The notes under the pieces were generated by a model, which saw nothing but the letters and a program-made list of their open reading frames with translations, made no database searches and had not been told where the DNA came from. From NCBI GenBank assembly GCA_001896545.1, contig MPOT01000099.1:1-52117 (forward strand): DNA of 52,117 nt, written 5' to 3'. The position numbers and the translations under genes are program-made. The stretch's first letter is position 1. Every line of letters begins with the position of its first letter. This document shows, one piece after another, positions 7,253 to 16,257 of the stretch. Source of the stretch: Tepidanaerobacter sp. EBM-38. GTDB taxonomy: Bacteria; Bacillota; Thermosediminibacteria; Thermosediminibacterales; Tepidanaerobacteraceae.

Positions 7253-8614
7253 TTATATTTTGATAATACCTACGGAACTTAAAAATACTAAAAATATTAT
7301 GACCGGAACAACGTATTTTACTAAAAAACTCCATATTTTTTCCAATCCAAAGGGTATCGTGCCGTCATTAGTAGCTTCTTTTATGGCCTCATCAATCCCT
7401 AAAACTCTAACAACAAATAATGTCATCATAAAAGCTCCAAAAGGCATTAAAATGTATGATGCCAGAAAGTCCATCGCACTTAAAAAGTCAAGGCCAAATA
7501 TTTTAAAGTTTGCTAGGATTCCTTGTGACAGGGAAGAAGGTACCCCAAGCATGAATATTAGTGTTCCCGCTATTAAAGCAGCTTTTTTCCTATCCATTTT
7601 ATAATTATCTACCAAGAGAGCAGTATTGACTTCAAGCATAGAAATTGCTGAAGTCAAGGCCGCAAATAGCATCAAAACAAAAAATAGCAGTCCGAATAAA
7701 ACTCCTAAGGGCATTTTCTCAAAAACAAAAGGCATCGTTATAAACAGCAAAGGCGGTCCTGCCGCAGGGTCTAAATTAAAAGCAAAAACCGAAGGTATTA
7801 CTATCATTCCGGCAAGAAATGCTGCTAAGAAGTCCATTACAGGCACTATGTTAGCCAATTTTGGTATATTTTCATTTTCAGAAAGATAGCTTGCATAAGT
7901 CATGGTACAACCTGCTCCGATATTCAAGCTAAAAAACACTTGACCCATTGCCATAAGAAAAGTGGTTCCTGAAAGTTCGCTAAAATCGGGCAATAAATAA
8001 TATTTTAAACCCTTGGATGCTCCCGGTAGAGTAACCGCCCTGATGGAAAGAATGATAAATAACACAAACAGTATGGGCATTAATATGTTGCTGGCTTTTT
8101 CTATACCGTCTGAAACTCCTCTGGCTACTATATAAATTGTAAGTCCCATGAATATGGCATACCACAGAAGCGGAGCATATGGATTTGAAACAAAACTTCC
8201 AAAATACCCGACAATATCACCTTTTATTCCACCTGTGATATACTGAAACATATAGTTTGTAATCCAGCCGCCGACTACTCCATAAAAGGATAACACGATA
8301 AAGTTTACCGCTATTGCCACATATCCCACAAATTTCCATAAACTGCTCCCGCCTGAAAGTTTTGAATAAGTGCCGACAGGATCCAGTTTTCCACGCCGGC
8401 CAAGGACCATTTCAGTTATTAAGACAGGTATTCCCAAAAAAAGCAGCATTAAGATGTACGCAAAAAGAAATGTGCCTCCTCCAAACTTGGCGGTAAGATA
8501 AGGAAACTTCCAAACATTTCCCAATCCGATTGCCGCTCCGGCTGCTGCCATAACAAAGCCAAAACTAGATGCCCATTGACCGCGTTCGTTTTTTACCGTT
8601 TCATTGCTTTCCAT
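7253..8614 (-). CDS. NSS-family sodium-dependent transporter, probably for tryptophan
   Basis: This is a 453-residue, roughly 11-12-helix membrane protein of the neurotransmitter:sodium symporter (LeuT) family. The signature GFVMAAAGAAIGLGNVWKFPY forms the broken first helix with the sodium and substrate site. Later hallmarks are GGGTFLFAYILML, and MGQVFFSLNIGAGCTMTYASY in the region of helix 6. Bacterial members import aromatic or branched amino acids with Na+. The gene follows tryptophanase in the same direction, as in the characterised TnaT case of Symbiobacterium, so tryptophan is the likely cargo (inference). A good site, GGGGAGG, precedes the ATG. Expression may depend on the sigma-54 promoter upstream of tnaA. 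Confidence 0.88.
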   Translation of the reverse strand: MESNETVKNERGQWASSFGFVMAAAGAAIGLGNVWKFPYLTAKFGGGTFLFAYILMLLFLGIPVLITEMVLGRRGKLDPVGTYSKLSGGSSLWKFVGYVAIAVNFIVLSFYGVVGGWITNYMFQYITGGIKGDIVGYFGSFVSNPYAPLLWYAIFMGLTIYIVARGVSDGIEKASNILMPILFVLFIILSIRAVTLPGASKGLKYYLLPDFSELSGTTFLMAMGQVFFSLNIGAGCTMTYASYLSENENIPKLANIVPVMDFLAAFLAGMIVIPSVFAFNLDPAAGPPLLFITMPFVFEKMPLGVLFGLLFFVLMLFAALTSAISMLEVNTALLVDNYKMDRKKAALIAGTLIFMLGVPSSLSQGILANFKIFGLDFLSAMDFLASYILMPFGAFMMTLFVVRVLGIDEAIKEATNDGTIPFGLEKIWSFLVKYVVPVIIFLVFLSSVGIIKI

Positions 8615-8660
8615 GATTTCCTCCCCTTCTCTTTTATTTTATATTATTTATTATTCAACT

Positions 8661-8695
8661 TAGGCCGCCACAGATAATTTATCCGTGGTGGCCTA
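8661..8695. other. Stem-loop between tnaA and NSS transporter
   Basis: A 16-bp stem with two mismatches (8661-8676 with 8680-8695, tight three-base loop) sits in the 114-bp gap after tryptophanase. The following bases on the minus strand are AAGTTGAATAAT, a poor T-run. It could be a partial terminator or an RNA-processing site that lowers expression of the transporter relative to tnaA. Confidence 0.55.
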
Positions 8696-8728
8696 TTAGT
8701 TATTTAAAGACTATTCTAACACATGTTC

Positions 8729-10111
8729 TTATTCGATAGGCTTTAACCTTGCAGTAAAGTGTCTTAAGACTTTTGGCTCATAGGTAAACTCTAGGCCCTT
8801 TAGGTCTTTAGCTTTATCTTTAATGGAAATTAGTGCATCAGCAACAACATCCATATGATCGTTTGTATAAACTCTTCGCGGAATTGTAAGCCTTAACAAT
8901 TCCAGGGGCGATTCAAGCTGCTCGCCTGTTTCCGGATCTCTCCCAAGCAGGAAGGAACCTACCTCTACCGCTCGGACTCCAGATTCTATATAAAGTGCGT
9001 TAGCCAGTACCTGTGCCGGGAATTGGTAGTAGGGAATATGTGGGAGCATTTTTTTAGCATCTACGAAAACCGCATGGCCTCCTGTAGGAGTTTGTATGGG
9101 AATCCCGCCTTCTGTCAAACGATGGCCCAGATATTCGACTTGAGATATTCTATAATTAAGATAGTCTTCATCTATGCCTTCCACAAGGCCTCTGGCAAGG
9201 CACTCCATATCTCTGCCTGTAAGGCCGCCATATGTTATGAAGCCTTCATAAGGCACAACCCTGCTGGCAGTTTCATTAAACAGCTCTTCATCCTCTTTAA
9301 TCCCTATCAAGCCCCCGATATTTACTATAGCATCCTTCTTAGCGCTCATAGTAAAACCTTCTCCATAAGAGAACATCTCGTGAACTATTTCTGCAATGCT
9401 CTTGTCTTCATATCCCTTTTCACGTTTCTTTATAAAGTAGGCATTCTCCGCAAACCTTGCAGCATCAAAGAATAGTCTTATATTATATTTTTTTGCAATC
9501 TCACTTACTGCCTTTATATTGGCCATGGATACCGGCTGGCCTCCGGAGCTGTTGCAAGTAACAGTAATTAGGATAAATGCAACATTTTCTGCTCCATGCT
9601 CTTTTATAAATCCTTCCAGTTTATCAAGGTCAAAATTCCCTTTCCACTCATAGGGTTTTGCTGTATCAAAAGCCTTTTCCGTGACTAAATCTACGGCTCT
9701 TGCGCCACTTAGCTCTATATGTGCCTTTGTTGTATCAAAGTGCATATTACCTAATACATATTGTCCTTTTTTCTTTATAAGGCTTGGAAAAAGCGCTTTC
9801 TCTGCTCCCCTGCCCTGATGTACAGGCAAAACATAGTTATACCCAAACAAATCCTGCACAGTCTTTTTTAAATTTCTAAAGTTCTTACTTCCCGCATAGG
9901 ATTCATCTCCCAACATCAACCCCGACCACTGGTTATCGCTCATGGCACCGGTTCCGCTGTCGGTAAGAAGGTCGATATACACATCATCGGAGTTTAGCAA
10001 AAACGGATTATACCCGGCTCCTTCCAACGCCTTTACCCTTTCCTCCCGACTTATCATCTTTAAAGGTTCTACCATCTTTATTTTAAAAGGTTCCGCAATT
10101 CTTTTATACAT
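8729..10111 (-). CDS. tnaA: Tryptophanase
   Basis: This 460-residue PLP enzyme is of the beta-eliminating tryptophanase / tyrosine phenol-lyase family and cleaves L-tryptophan to indole, pyruvate and ammonia. Landmarks are [14 protein letters not shown] near residue 47, HQGRGAE near 98 (phosphate-binding region), [12 protein letters not shown] near 215, and the PLP lysine Lys259 in MSAKKD. The overall length and gaps resemble tyrosine phenol-lyase, but the two residues that separate the enzymes are tryptophanase-like: Asp126 (Thr in tyrosine phenol-lyase) and Val384 (Arg in tyrosine phenol-lyase). The ATG at 10111 has AAGGAGAGG upstream. A sigma-54 promoter lies directly before it and the predicted leader is only about 35 bases, leaving no room for a TnaC-type leader peptide. 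Confidence 0.93.
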   Translation of the reverse strand: MYKRIAEPFKIKMVEPLKMISREERVKALEGAGYNPFLLNSDDVYIDLLTDSGTGAMSDNQWSGLMLGDESYAGSKNFRNLKKTVQDLFGYNYVLPVHQGRGAEKALFPSLIKKKGQYVLGNMHFDTTKAHIELSGARAVDLVTEKAFDTAKPYEWKGNFDLDKLEGFIKEHGAENVAFILITVTCNSSGGQPVSMANIKAVSEIAKKYNIRLFFDAARFAENAYFIKKREKGYEDKSIAEIVHEMFSYGEGFTMSAKKDAIVNIGGLIGIKEDEELFNETASRVVPYEGFITYGGLTGRDMECLARGLVEGIDEDYLNYRISQVEYLGHRLTEGGIPIQTPTGGHAVFVDAKKMLPHIPYYQFPAQVLANALYIESGVRAVEVGSFLLGRDPETGEQLESPLELLRLTIPRRVYTNDHMDVVADALISIKDKAKDLKGLEFTYEPKVLRHFTARLKPIE

Positions 10112-10156
10112 CTTGGCATCCTCTCCTTTTAACATATATTTTTATAATATAAAGTG

Positions 10157-10174
10157 TTGCAAGTTTCATGCCGA
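10157..10174 (-). promoter_or_regulatory. Sigma-54 (-24/-12) promoter for tnaA
   Basis: Read on the minus strand the DNA is TCGGCATGAAACTTGCAA, close to the sigma-54 consensus TTGGCACG-N4-TTGC. The invariant GG (-24) and GC (-12) have the correct spacing. A start site near 10146 would leave a leader of about 35 bases before tnaA. The next gene upstream encodes a sigma-54 activator, which supports the assignment. Confidence 0.75.
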
Positions 10175-10225
10175 TTGGGCAGTCCCCTTTCTTACTGTCA
10201 TTATTATTTTAATTTGTCTTATTAT

Positions 10226-10252
10226 GATACAATTTTAATAGCAGTGTGTATC
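10226..10252. promoter_or_regulatory. Candidate enhancer site for the sigma-54 activator
   Basis: GATACA at 10226-10231 and TGTATC at 10247-10252 form an inverted repeat with a 15-base spacer, 55-80 bp upstream of the -24 element. A further small palindrome GTCTTTAGAC follows at 10253-10262. The position suits an upstream activator sequence, but nothing in the sequence proves binding. Confidence 0.35.
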
Positions 10253-10318
10253 GTCTTTAGACATTTTTTAAAAATTTGACTATTTCAAACATATTATTGG
10301 AACATGAATGTCTCAATA

Positions 10319-11683
10319 TTATACAATATCCTGATTTAAACCCATTTCCTCCATTTTTCTATACAATGTGGCCCTCGATATTCCTAATGCTTTTGCAGCT
10401 TCTGTCTTGTTAGGAAAGGCCGCCAGTGCTCTTTCTATTATTGCTTGCTCTACCTCCTTTAATGTGGGCCAATTTCCTTTGAAATCCCAATTAAAATCAT
10501 CATTCTTAGGTATTAAACTTAAAAACTCCGGCAGGTCATCTACATCTATAATCCCATCCTCGTCCATAACAAAGCTCTTTTCCAATATGTTTTCCAGCTC
10601 TCTTATATTACCGGGAAAATGATAATTTATCAGGCAGCGCAAAGCCGCAGGCGATATTTCGTGAATCTTTTTATCCAAGCGCTGTCCGATTTTCTCCATA
10701 AGAAATTTCACATATATAGGAATATCCTCACTTCGTTCTCTTAGAGGAGGAAGCTCAATGTGTATTACATTTAACCTATAATATAAGTCCTCTCTAAAAG
10801 TCCCTTTTTCTACCATGGCTTCCAAGGATTTGTTTGTCGCTGATATAACTCTAACATCCAGCTTTATTTTACGGCCACCACCCAATCGGCGGATTTCATT
10901 ATCCTGTAGAACTCTCAGCAATTTAACTTGAAGGGAAAATGGCATATCACCGATTTCATCTAAAAAAATAGTTCCGCCATTGGCTTTCTCCATAAGCCCC
11001 ATCTTACCCTTCGGGTCAGCTCCTGTAAAGGCTCCCGATTCATATCCAAAAAGTTCACTTTCTAAAAGAGTTTCAGGAATCGCACCACAGTTGACCTCTA
11101 CGAAGGGTTTGTCTTTTCGCGGACCAATTTTATGAATATATCGTGCCGCGACATCTTTTCCTGTTCCGCTTTCACCGGTAATCAAAACATTGGAAATAAC
11201 TCCGGCAGCTTTTTGGGATATGTGTAAAACCTTTTGCATTTTGGGATTCTTACCTACAATAAAATCTTTATCACCTATAAAACCTGATAGCTGTTTTGAA
11301 AGAATATTGATTTGCTGCTGGGCATCTTTTAATTTTTGATTTAAATCTTGTATTTCAGTTAAATCTAAAAAAATGGAGATACTTCCGATTAATATTCCGT
11401 TTTCATATATGGGGACTATATTTGAATAAACATACTTGTTATTTACCTTTGTCTTGACCCCAAGCCTTTCTTTACCTGATTTGAGCACATCGATTAACGA
11501 TGATGTGGGAACTACATCAATAACTTTCTTTCCTAATATCTTTTTATTATTAAGACCTGTTATCCTTTCATTTGCCTCATTAACATAAATAACTCTGCCG
11601 TTCCTATCGGCTATGACTATTCCCTCATGGACACGTTTTAAGATAAAATCTATGGCCTGTATTATCTTTTCAAGCCTATCCAT
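10319..11683 (-). CDS. PAS-domain sigma-54-dependent transcriptional activator
   Basis: This 454-residue enhancer-binding protein has three parts. Residues about 10-115 form a PAS sensor domain (VHEGIVIADRNGRVIYVNEA). A short coiled linker follows. The AAA+ domain from about 140 has Walker A GESGTGKD, the sigma-54 contact loop GAFTGA, Walker B GGTIFLDEIGDM and the arginine-finger region LYYRLNVIHIELPPLRER. A Fis-type helix-turn-helix ends the protein (EAAKALGISRATLYRKMEE). The ATG at 11683 has GGAGGG nine bases upstream. It lies directly upstream of tnaA and its sigma-54 promoter, so it is the likely activator of tryptophan catabolism; the ligand sensed by the PAS domain is unknown. Confidence 0.92.
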   Translation of the reverse strand: MDRLEKIIQAIDFILKRVHEGIVIADRNGRVIYVNEANERITGLNNKKILGKKVIDVVPTSSLIDVLKSGKERLGVKTKVNNKYVYSNIVPIYENGILIGSISIFLDLTEIQDLNQKLKDAQQQINILSKQLSGFIGDKDFIVGKNPKMQKVLHISQKAAGVISNVLITGESGTGKDVAARYIHKIGPRKDKPFVEVNCGAIPETLLESELFGYESGAFTGADPKGKMGLMEKANGGTIFLDEIGDMPFSLQVKLLRVLQDNEIRRLGGGRKIKLDVRVISATNKSLEAMVEKGTFREDLYYRLNVIHIELPPLRERSEDIPIYVKFLMEKIGQRLDKKIHEISPAALRCLINYHFPGNIRELENILEKSFVMDEDGIIDVDDLPEFLSLIPKNDDFNWDFKGNWPTLKEVEQAIIERALAAFPNKTEAAKALGISRATLYRKMEEMGLNQDIV

Positions 11684-11790
11684 AAAACAAATCCCTCCGT
11701 ACGAGCACATAATTGATTAAGAATTCTACAAACCGGTGATAAAATCCTTTACTCGGTTGACAATGAAGTTCACATCTTGCCTGCCAATTC

Positions 11791-11825
11791 AAAAACAGCT
11801 GATTCTCAAGGAATCAGCTGTTTTT
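11791..11825 (-). terminator. Rho-independent terminator after the CuAO-N surface protein gene
   Basis: AAAAACAGCTGATTC at 11791-11805 pairs perfectly with 11811-11825 across a five-base loop. The stem lies seven bases past the stop codon at 11832 and its minus-strand 3' arm ends in five T. Confidence 0.9.
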
Positions 11826-11831
11826 ATGCTA

Positions 11832-12917
11832 TTATTTCCAATTTATCTTCATGCGGCCGGAGGAACTGCATTCAAATGTAGCCTGGGTTTTACCGCTGCT
11901 GTTTTCTACATGCCCTGTTATGACATAGTTTTTGTACTCACTGCGGGCATACTCCATTATGTCATAAAGCCAGTCGTCGGCTGCCGCCGTATCTTTAACA
12001 TCGTCCCATTCATCGGCATATCTTGAGGTGTTTACAATAACAGTAATGTAAAGCTCATCATCGTCATAATCTTCTACTTCAATAGTAGCTTTTAAGTTTC
12101 CAAAGTTTTTATGGTATGTAGTCAAGCCGGAACCATATAAATAATTCAGGTCTTCTTCTAAATCAGAATAAGAATTCTTATCATCATAAAACTTCACTTT
12201 CAATTTGCTGCCGGATTTTTCAAACGCCACTAATGTTTCCTTTTTATCTGTGTCCTTGATTGTGCCTTCAAAATCAGCTTTTGGAAACTCATCTGTAACA
12301 TAATCGAAAATATCATTTAACCAGTTTTCAATTTTTCTCTCAGTTAGCTTATTCCATTCTGACTTATAGTCGCTTCGGTCAAACTCTATGGTAAGAGTCA
12401 AATCACCTTTGGATTCCTTTACTTTATATTTAAACTTTATACCATTCCATTTGGAGTACTCATCATAAAGATAATCCTCTAAATAATCATCGGGGTTTTC
12501 CTTTTTATCTTCTTTTGCTGTTTTTAGTTCATCGATTGTTTTATTTAACTCAAGAATCTTGTTTTGCAGCAGCGAATTCTGATATATTAAATTTTGAATT
12601 TCCACATTCTTGGCGGCAAGTTCCTGCGATGTCTGTGATGTGGATTTATCGTTTATTATCACTATACTTTGATTGTTATCCCACTCTACTACCTTATCAA
12701 GCGCTTCACTTATAAGCCTTATAGGCACATATGTAGAATTATTATAGATGAAGGGCTCCATCTGGCCTGCATCGATTATTTTTCCATTCACCTTGATTTT
12801 AATATTCCTGTAATATGCTTTAATATCTTTGGCTCCTGTAGCACCTAACGCAATCGACGATATTAATAGTACAGCCACAACCGAAACAGCTGTCAATATT
12901 ACAAATTTTTTACGCAT
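11832..12917 (-). CDS. Secreted CuAO-N-domain protein with duplicated C-terminal domain
   Basis: This 361-residue exported protein starts with a signal peptide of about 26 residues (positive start, hydrophobic core, SIALGATG). Residues about 35-95 form a copper-amine-oxidase-N-like module (VNGKIID, YVPIRLISEAL, VVEWDNNQSIVII), a wall or surface module in Firmicutes that has no oxidase activity by itself. A coiled coil follows (about 100-145). The rest contains two related repeats: each has an LTLTIEF- or LYITVIV-type strand, then a short motif with EW, then a WL-DI--Y segment, and ends in a charged beta strand. I do not recognise this repeat. It is transcribed alone from a good promoter at 12963-12992 and ends at a strong terminator. 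Confidence 0.7.
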   Translation of the reverse strand: MRKKFVILTAVSVVAVLLISSIALGATGAKDIKAYYRNIKIKVNGKIIDAGQMEPFIYNNSTYVPIRLISEALDKVVEWDNNQSIVIINDKSTSQTSQELAAKNVEIQNLIYQNSLLQNKILELNKTIDELKTAKEDKKENPDDYLEDYLYDEYSKWNGIKFKYKVKESKGDLTLTIEFDRSDYKSEWNKLTERKIENWLNDIFDYVTDEFPKADFEGTIKDTDKKETLVAFEKSGSKLKVKFYDDKNSYSDLEEDLNYLYGSGLTTYHKNFGNLKATIEVEDYDDDELYITVIVNTSRYADEWDDVKDTAAADDWLYDIMEYARSEYKNYVITGHVENSSGKTQATFECSSSGRMKINWK

Positions 12918-12962
12918 GAGAAGACCTCCAAAATATTAAATTATTATATAGCTTCTTTTACT

Positions 12963-12992
12963 ATCATACCTGTTTATACCAATGAATGTCAA
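12963..12992 (-). promoter_or_regulatory. Sigma-A promoter of the CuAO-N surface protein
   Basis: On the minus strand TTGACA (12992-12987) and TATGAT (12968-12963) are 18 bp apart, about 45 bp before the start codon. Confidence 0.7.
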
Positions 12993-13179
12993 TATTTTGG
13001 CAAATTTTGATTGGCATGCTCAGTTGAATATGGCTGTAAAAAAATATGCCAATTCTATAGCGCATCTTGGTTTTAACCAAAATAGCGTCAACAGAAAGGC
13101 ATACTTTTTATGTATAAAGTCAACTTTATTTTATAGCAAAAAATAGTTTTTTATTTAATATCTTAGGTATCAAGTACTT

Positions 13180-14580
13180 CTAATAACCAATTTTAAGTGC
13201 AATTACTATGAAAATAAATGCGATGATAAAGAAAATAACCATAAGCGGCAGGAAGAATTTATACCATTTATTAAGCGGAACTTTGCCGTAGTTGAGAAAG
13301 ATTAACAAGGTCCCATAGCTGAACCAGAACATATTTGTGATTCCATCTCCAAACTGATAAGCCAGAACAGTGGTTTGATGAGTTAAGCCTAAACTCAAAC
13401 CAATGGGTACAAGTATAGGGATAAGAAGTGCACCCTTGCCGCTTCCTGAAGGAATAAGGCCGTTTATAAAAGTAACGATAATAACAATACCGATAGCTGC
13501 TATTAGCGGTGAAGTCCCTTCCAACAGTTTTATAGCATTATAAATAATTGTAGCATTTACGTTTCCGGCATTTAAAACCCAGTAAACTCCCCTGGCAACG
13601 CCGACAACCATAGCACCTCCGATAGAACCCTTAGCGCCGGCAATTAAGCAATCAGAGATTTCACTGGCTTCCATTTTTCCGATAATGCCAGAAAGAATAC
13701 CTGAAAGTAAAAATACTGCAGATACATCATCAATTGCCCATTTTACACCGTTAATGCCGTATTTCATGCCGATTACCGTAAGAACTACAGCACCTACTAT
13801 AGTAAGCAAAACCATAACTTGGGAGCCTGTAAGTTTAACATCTTCTGCTTTAGTTGTATCAAGGCATATATCTGAAACATCAACATCATCAACCAAGCTC
13901 TTTGAGGGATCCTTTAATACTTTATTTGCATAAATAAGAATGTAAATTATACTTATTACAGTTATAACTACCCATAATATTACTCGTAAGCCCAAGCCAA
14001 CAAATAAATCACTTCCCTCAGGCAGAACACCCATTTTCTGAAGTATCCCGTTTGCCACACCGACAGTATAAAGGTTTGTAGGCCCTGCAATAAAACCACC
14101 CATGGCACCGATAATGCAGACAGCAACGGCGGTCATAGCATCATAGCCTAGTGCAAGTACTGTTGCGACTACAAGTGGCACAAAAGGTATAAGCGTTTCA
14201 ATCCAGCCCAGGAAACCGCCAATGGCGGAAAAAAGCACTATCAGTGCTACCAAAAGCATAGTTTGCGAAGATTTTCCGAATTTTTGTACCACCGTCAAGA
14301 TTCCCGCATCGATGGCGCCTGTCTTCTTATAGACTTCAAGTGCTCCACCTACAGTCAAAATAAGTATGACTATATTTGCCGAATCCTTAATTCCATAAGG
14401 AATTGCCCTAAAAATATTGAATATATTATTGAAATTTACTTGATTTCTGGGAAGCTTGGTGTATACACCATCCACTAAAGTTCCAGGAGTAATTATAAAT
14501 GTAAGCAAGCCGCAAACAAATATTACAGAAAAAATAAGCACAAAGGGATTAATCGCAGTAGGTTTTTGCTCTTTTTTCAT
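13180..14580 (-). CDS. YfcC-family (C4-dicarboxylate carrier-like) membrane transporter
   Basis: This is a 466-residue membrane protein with about 12 helices, of the YfcC/DcuC-like (C4-dicarboxylate anaerobic carrier) family. Recognisable segments are INPFVLIFSVIFVCGLLTFI at the N-terminus, the GGFLGWIETLIPFVPL and GAMGGFIAGPTNLYTVG regions, and NGLIPSGSGKGALLIPIL and TTVLAYQFGDGITNMFW towards the C-terminus. Several relatives sit next to peptidases and may import peptides or amino acid derivatives. Here it follows the M20 hydrolase by 27 bp, so uptake of an acylated amino acid or dipeptide and its hydrolysis is plausible. The substrate is inferred only from this context. Confidence 0.82.
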   Translation of the reverse strand: MKKEQKPTAINPFVLIFSVIFVCGLLTFIITPGTLVDGVYTKLPRNQVNFNNIFNIFRAIPYGIKDSANIVILILTVGGALEVYKKTGAIDAGILTVVQKFGKSSQTMLLVALIVLFSAIGGFLGWIETLIPFVPLVVATVLALGYDAMTAVAVCIIGAMGGFIAGPTNLYTVGVANGILQKMGVLPEGSDLFVGLGLRVILWVVITVISIIYILIYANKVLKDPSKSLVDDVDVSDICLDTTKAEDVKLTGSQVMVLLTIVGAVVLTVIGMKYGINGVKWAIDDVSAVFLLSGILSGIIGKMEASEISDCLIAGAKGSIGGAMVVGVARGVYWVLNAGNVNATIIYNAIKLLEGTSPLIAAIGIVIIVTFINGLIPSGSGKGALLIPILVPIGLSLGLTHQTTVLAYQFGDGITNMFWFSYGTLLIFLNYGKVPLNKWYKFFLPLMVIFFIIAFIFIVIALKIGY

Positions 14581-14607
14581 TTTCTCATCTCCTCCATTTA
14601 CTTTTAT

Positions 14608-15810
14608 TTACTTTTCTTCATTGGCTAATACATGGGCCAAAGCCAGATAACCTAAGGTGCCTTCTGCCATCATATTGATATCTATGCTGTCCTCTGTGGT
14701 ATGGCAAAGCCTTATTTCTGCCGGAGAATAACCGATACATTTTACGCCTTTAGCCGCATAATGGCCGGTGTCAGTGGCAAATCCCCAAGTTTTTGTTTGT
14801 ATCGTACGACCCATGATGTCTTCTAATATTTTCTTGCACAACTGAACATACGGTTCGTCCGCATTTACGCTAAAGGGAGGTTCTCCTTGATAGCCTTCGC
14901 CCTTAAAGCCCGTATAGGTGGTCAGTGGAAAATACAGCGGTTTAAGGTCAACCGTGATACCTTCTATCTTGCACCTGTCGATAACCTTCTGGATTTTAGC
15001 AAGGGCAATTTCCTCAGTATCGCTGCTGGATTGACGGTAATCTATATATACTTTTACTTCATTGGGTATGATGTTAGTTCCCTTTTCAGATGAGGCAATA
15101 TTGGTAACCGACATAGTAGAAGAACCAAATAGCTCATCCTTACCCATTTCTACGGTTTTTAATTCCACCAGGAATTTGCCAAGAAAATCAAAGGGGTTTT
15201 TGCCCATATGAGGAATAGAAGCATGGCATGATTTGCCTGTTATGGTAACAACGGCACAGAATCTGCCGCGGCAGCCTATTGCAAGATCATTTTCAGTAGC
15301 TTCGCCCACGATGGCATAGTCGGTAAGCTTGAAGTTATCCTTGGCCTGCATCATTGCCCCAAAACCGGCAATCTCCTCGCAAACAACGCCTGCAACAACT
15401 ATATCGCCCTTAGGCAGCAGCCCTGCCCGCTTAAGCATAATCGGAGTATAAATCTGAATGGCAAAGGTTCCCTTGGTATCAGATGCCCCTCGCCCCCATA
15501 TCCTGCCTTCCGCAATTGTTCCGCTGTAGGGAGGGTATTTCCATTTCGATACATCTCCTTCATCGACCACATCCAGGTGGCAGTTGAGCATGACAGAACT
15601 TCCGCCACCGGTGCCCTTGACCGTTCCGAAAACACTTCCATAAGCATCCACCACTACCTCATCGTAACCCAAATCTTTCATTTTTTTCATTACATATTGG
15701 GCTAAGTCGCCCTCCTGGGTTGACTGAGAATTGATTTGAATCATCTCAGAAGCAGTTTGAATAATTTCGTCTTTATATTGCTCTACTAGTGATACAAATT
15801 TTTCCTTCAT
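14608..15810 (-). CDS. M20-family metallohydrolase (ArgE/DapE/YgeY type)
   Basis: This 400-residue zinc-dependent amidohydrolase is of the M20 family. Metal and catalytic motifs are NCHLDVVDEGD near residue 76 (first His and catalytic Asp), GRGASDTKG near 110 (bridging Asp), and CEEIAGFG near 148 (catalytic Glu). The dimerisation lid comprises about residues 185-290 and a late His (RLCHTTED) completes the metal site. The arrangement resembles YgeY/DapE-like enzymes that cleave acylated amino acids or dipeptides. It is the first gene of a pair with the YfcC-type carrier. GGAGCGG precedes the ATG. Its promoter region runs into the remains of an antitoxin gene. Confidence 0.85.
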   Translation of the reverse strand: MKEKFVSLVEQYKDEIIQTASEMIQINSQSTQEGDLAQYVMKKMKDLGYDEVVVDAYGSVFGTVKGTGGGSSVMLNCHLDVVDEGDVSKWKYPPYSGTIAEGRIWGRGASDTKGTFAIQIYTPIMLKRAGLLPKGDIVVAGVVCEEIAGFGAMMQAKDNFKLTDYAIVGEATENDLAIGCRGRFCAVVTITGKSCHASIPHMGKNPFDFLGKFLVELKTVEMGKDELFGSSTMSVTNIASSEKGTNIIPNEVKVYIDYRQSSSDTEEIALAKIQKVIDRCKIEGITVDLKPLYFPLTTYTGFKGEGYQGEPPFSVNADEPYVQLCKKILEDIMGRTIQTKTWGFATDTGHYAAKGVKCIGYSPAEIRLCHTTEDSIDINMMAEGTLGYLALAHVLANEEK

Positions 15811-15850
15811 ATATGCACCGCTCCTTTACATAATTTAGTATTATGATTAT

Positions 15851-16163
15851 ATCATATCTGGCTATAGAAGCTTCACCTAATATTTAATAATTTTGCAAAT
15901 AAACGCTGACTAAGCCCATATTGCTCTCTTACTTCTTTAATTTCATCTTGGGAAAGTATTTCATATTTTTTTCTATATATATAATAAGTTCGCTGAATAT
16001 TTTCCTCGTCTAATTCCTCATCAAATAGTTCTTCTTTACAAAAAGAGCATATCCTTATATGAGATTCCGATTTTATTTCTTCACCCCGAATAATAGAAAC
16101 TTCCTCTTTAGTTATGATCTTTGTATCTTGTTCCTTGCCACACACATAGCAAAACTTTTTCAC
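15851..16163 (-). pseudogene. Frameshifted MqsA/YgiT-type antitoxin
   Basis: The reading frame starts at a GTG with AGGAGG eight bases upstream and gives 96 residues. It has an N-terminal zinc-binding domain (Cys5-x2-Cys8 and Cys39-x2-Cys42) and the beginning of a helix-turn-helix (EIKEVREQYGLSQRLFAKLL), matching antitoxins of the MqsA/YgiT-zinc-finger group. It then stops at 15873. If one base (15878) is skipped, the other frame continues GEASIARYD, exactly the expected recognition helix. After that the homology ends. So the gene has a one-base insertion and has lost its tail. No toxin gene is adjacent. Confidence 0.72.
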
Positions 16164-16257
16164 GCTACCCGCCTCCTATTTTTCGGTGACTTTACCTCAA
16201 TCTTATGATAATATTGTATTGATTACAATGCTAAATTTTCTCGGAGGTGTCGTGGGT

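Noticed and set aside
10136..10318. A TnaC-like leader peptide upstream of tnaA
   Set aside because: The sigma-54 promoter leaves only about 35 bases of leader and no short frame with the needed Trp codon is present.
13040..13100. Palindrome TTGGTTTTAACCAA near 13067-13080 as an operator
   Set aside because: It lies beyond the end of the carrier gene and far upstream of the next promoter; it may be chance in AT-rich DNA, so I do not call it.
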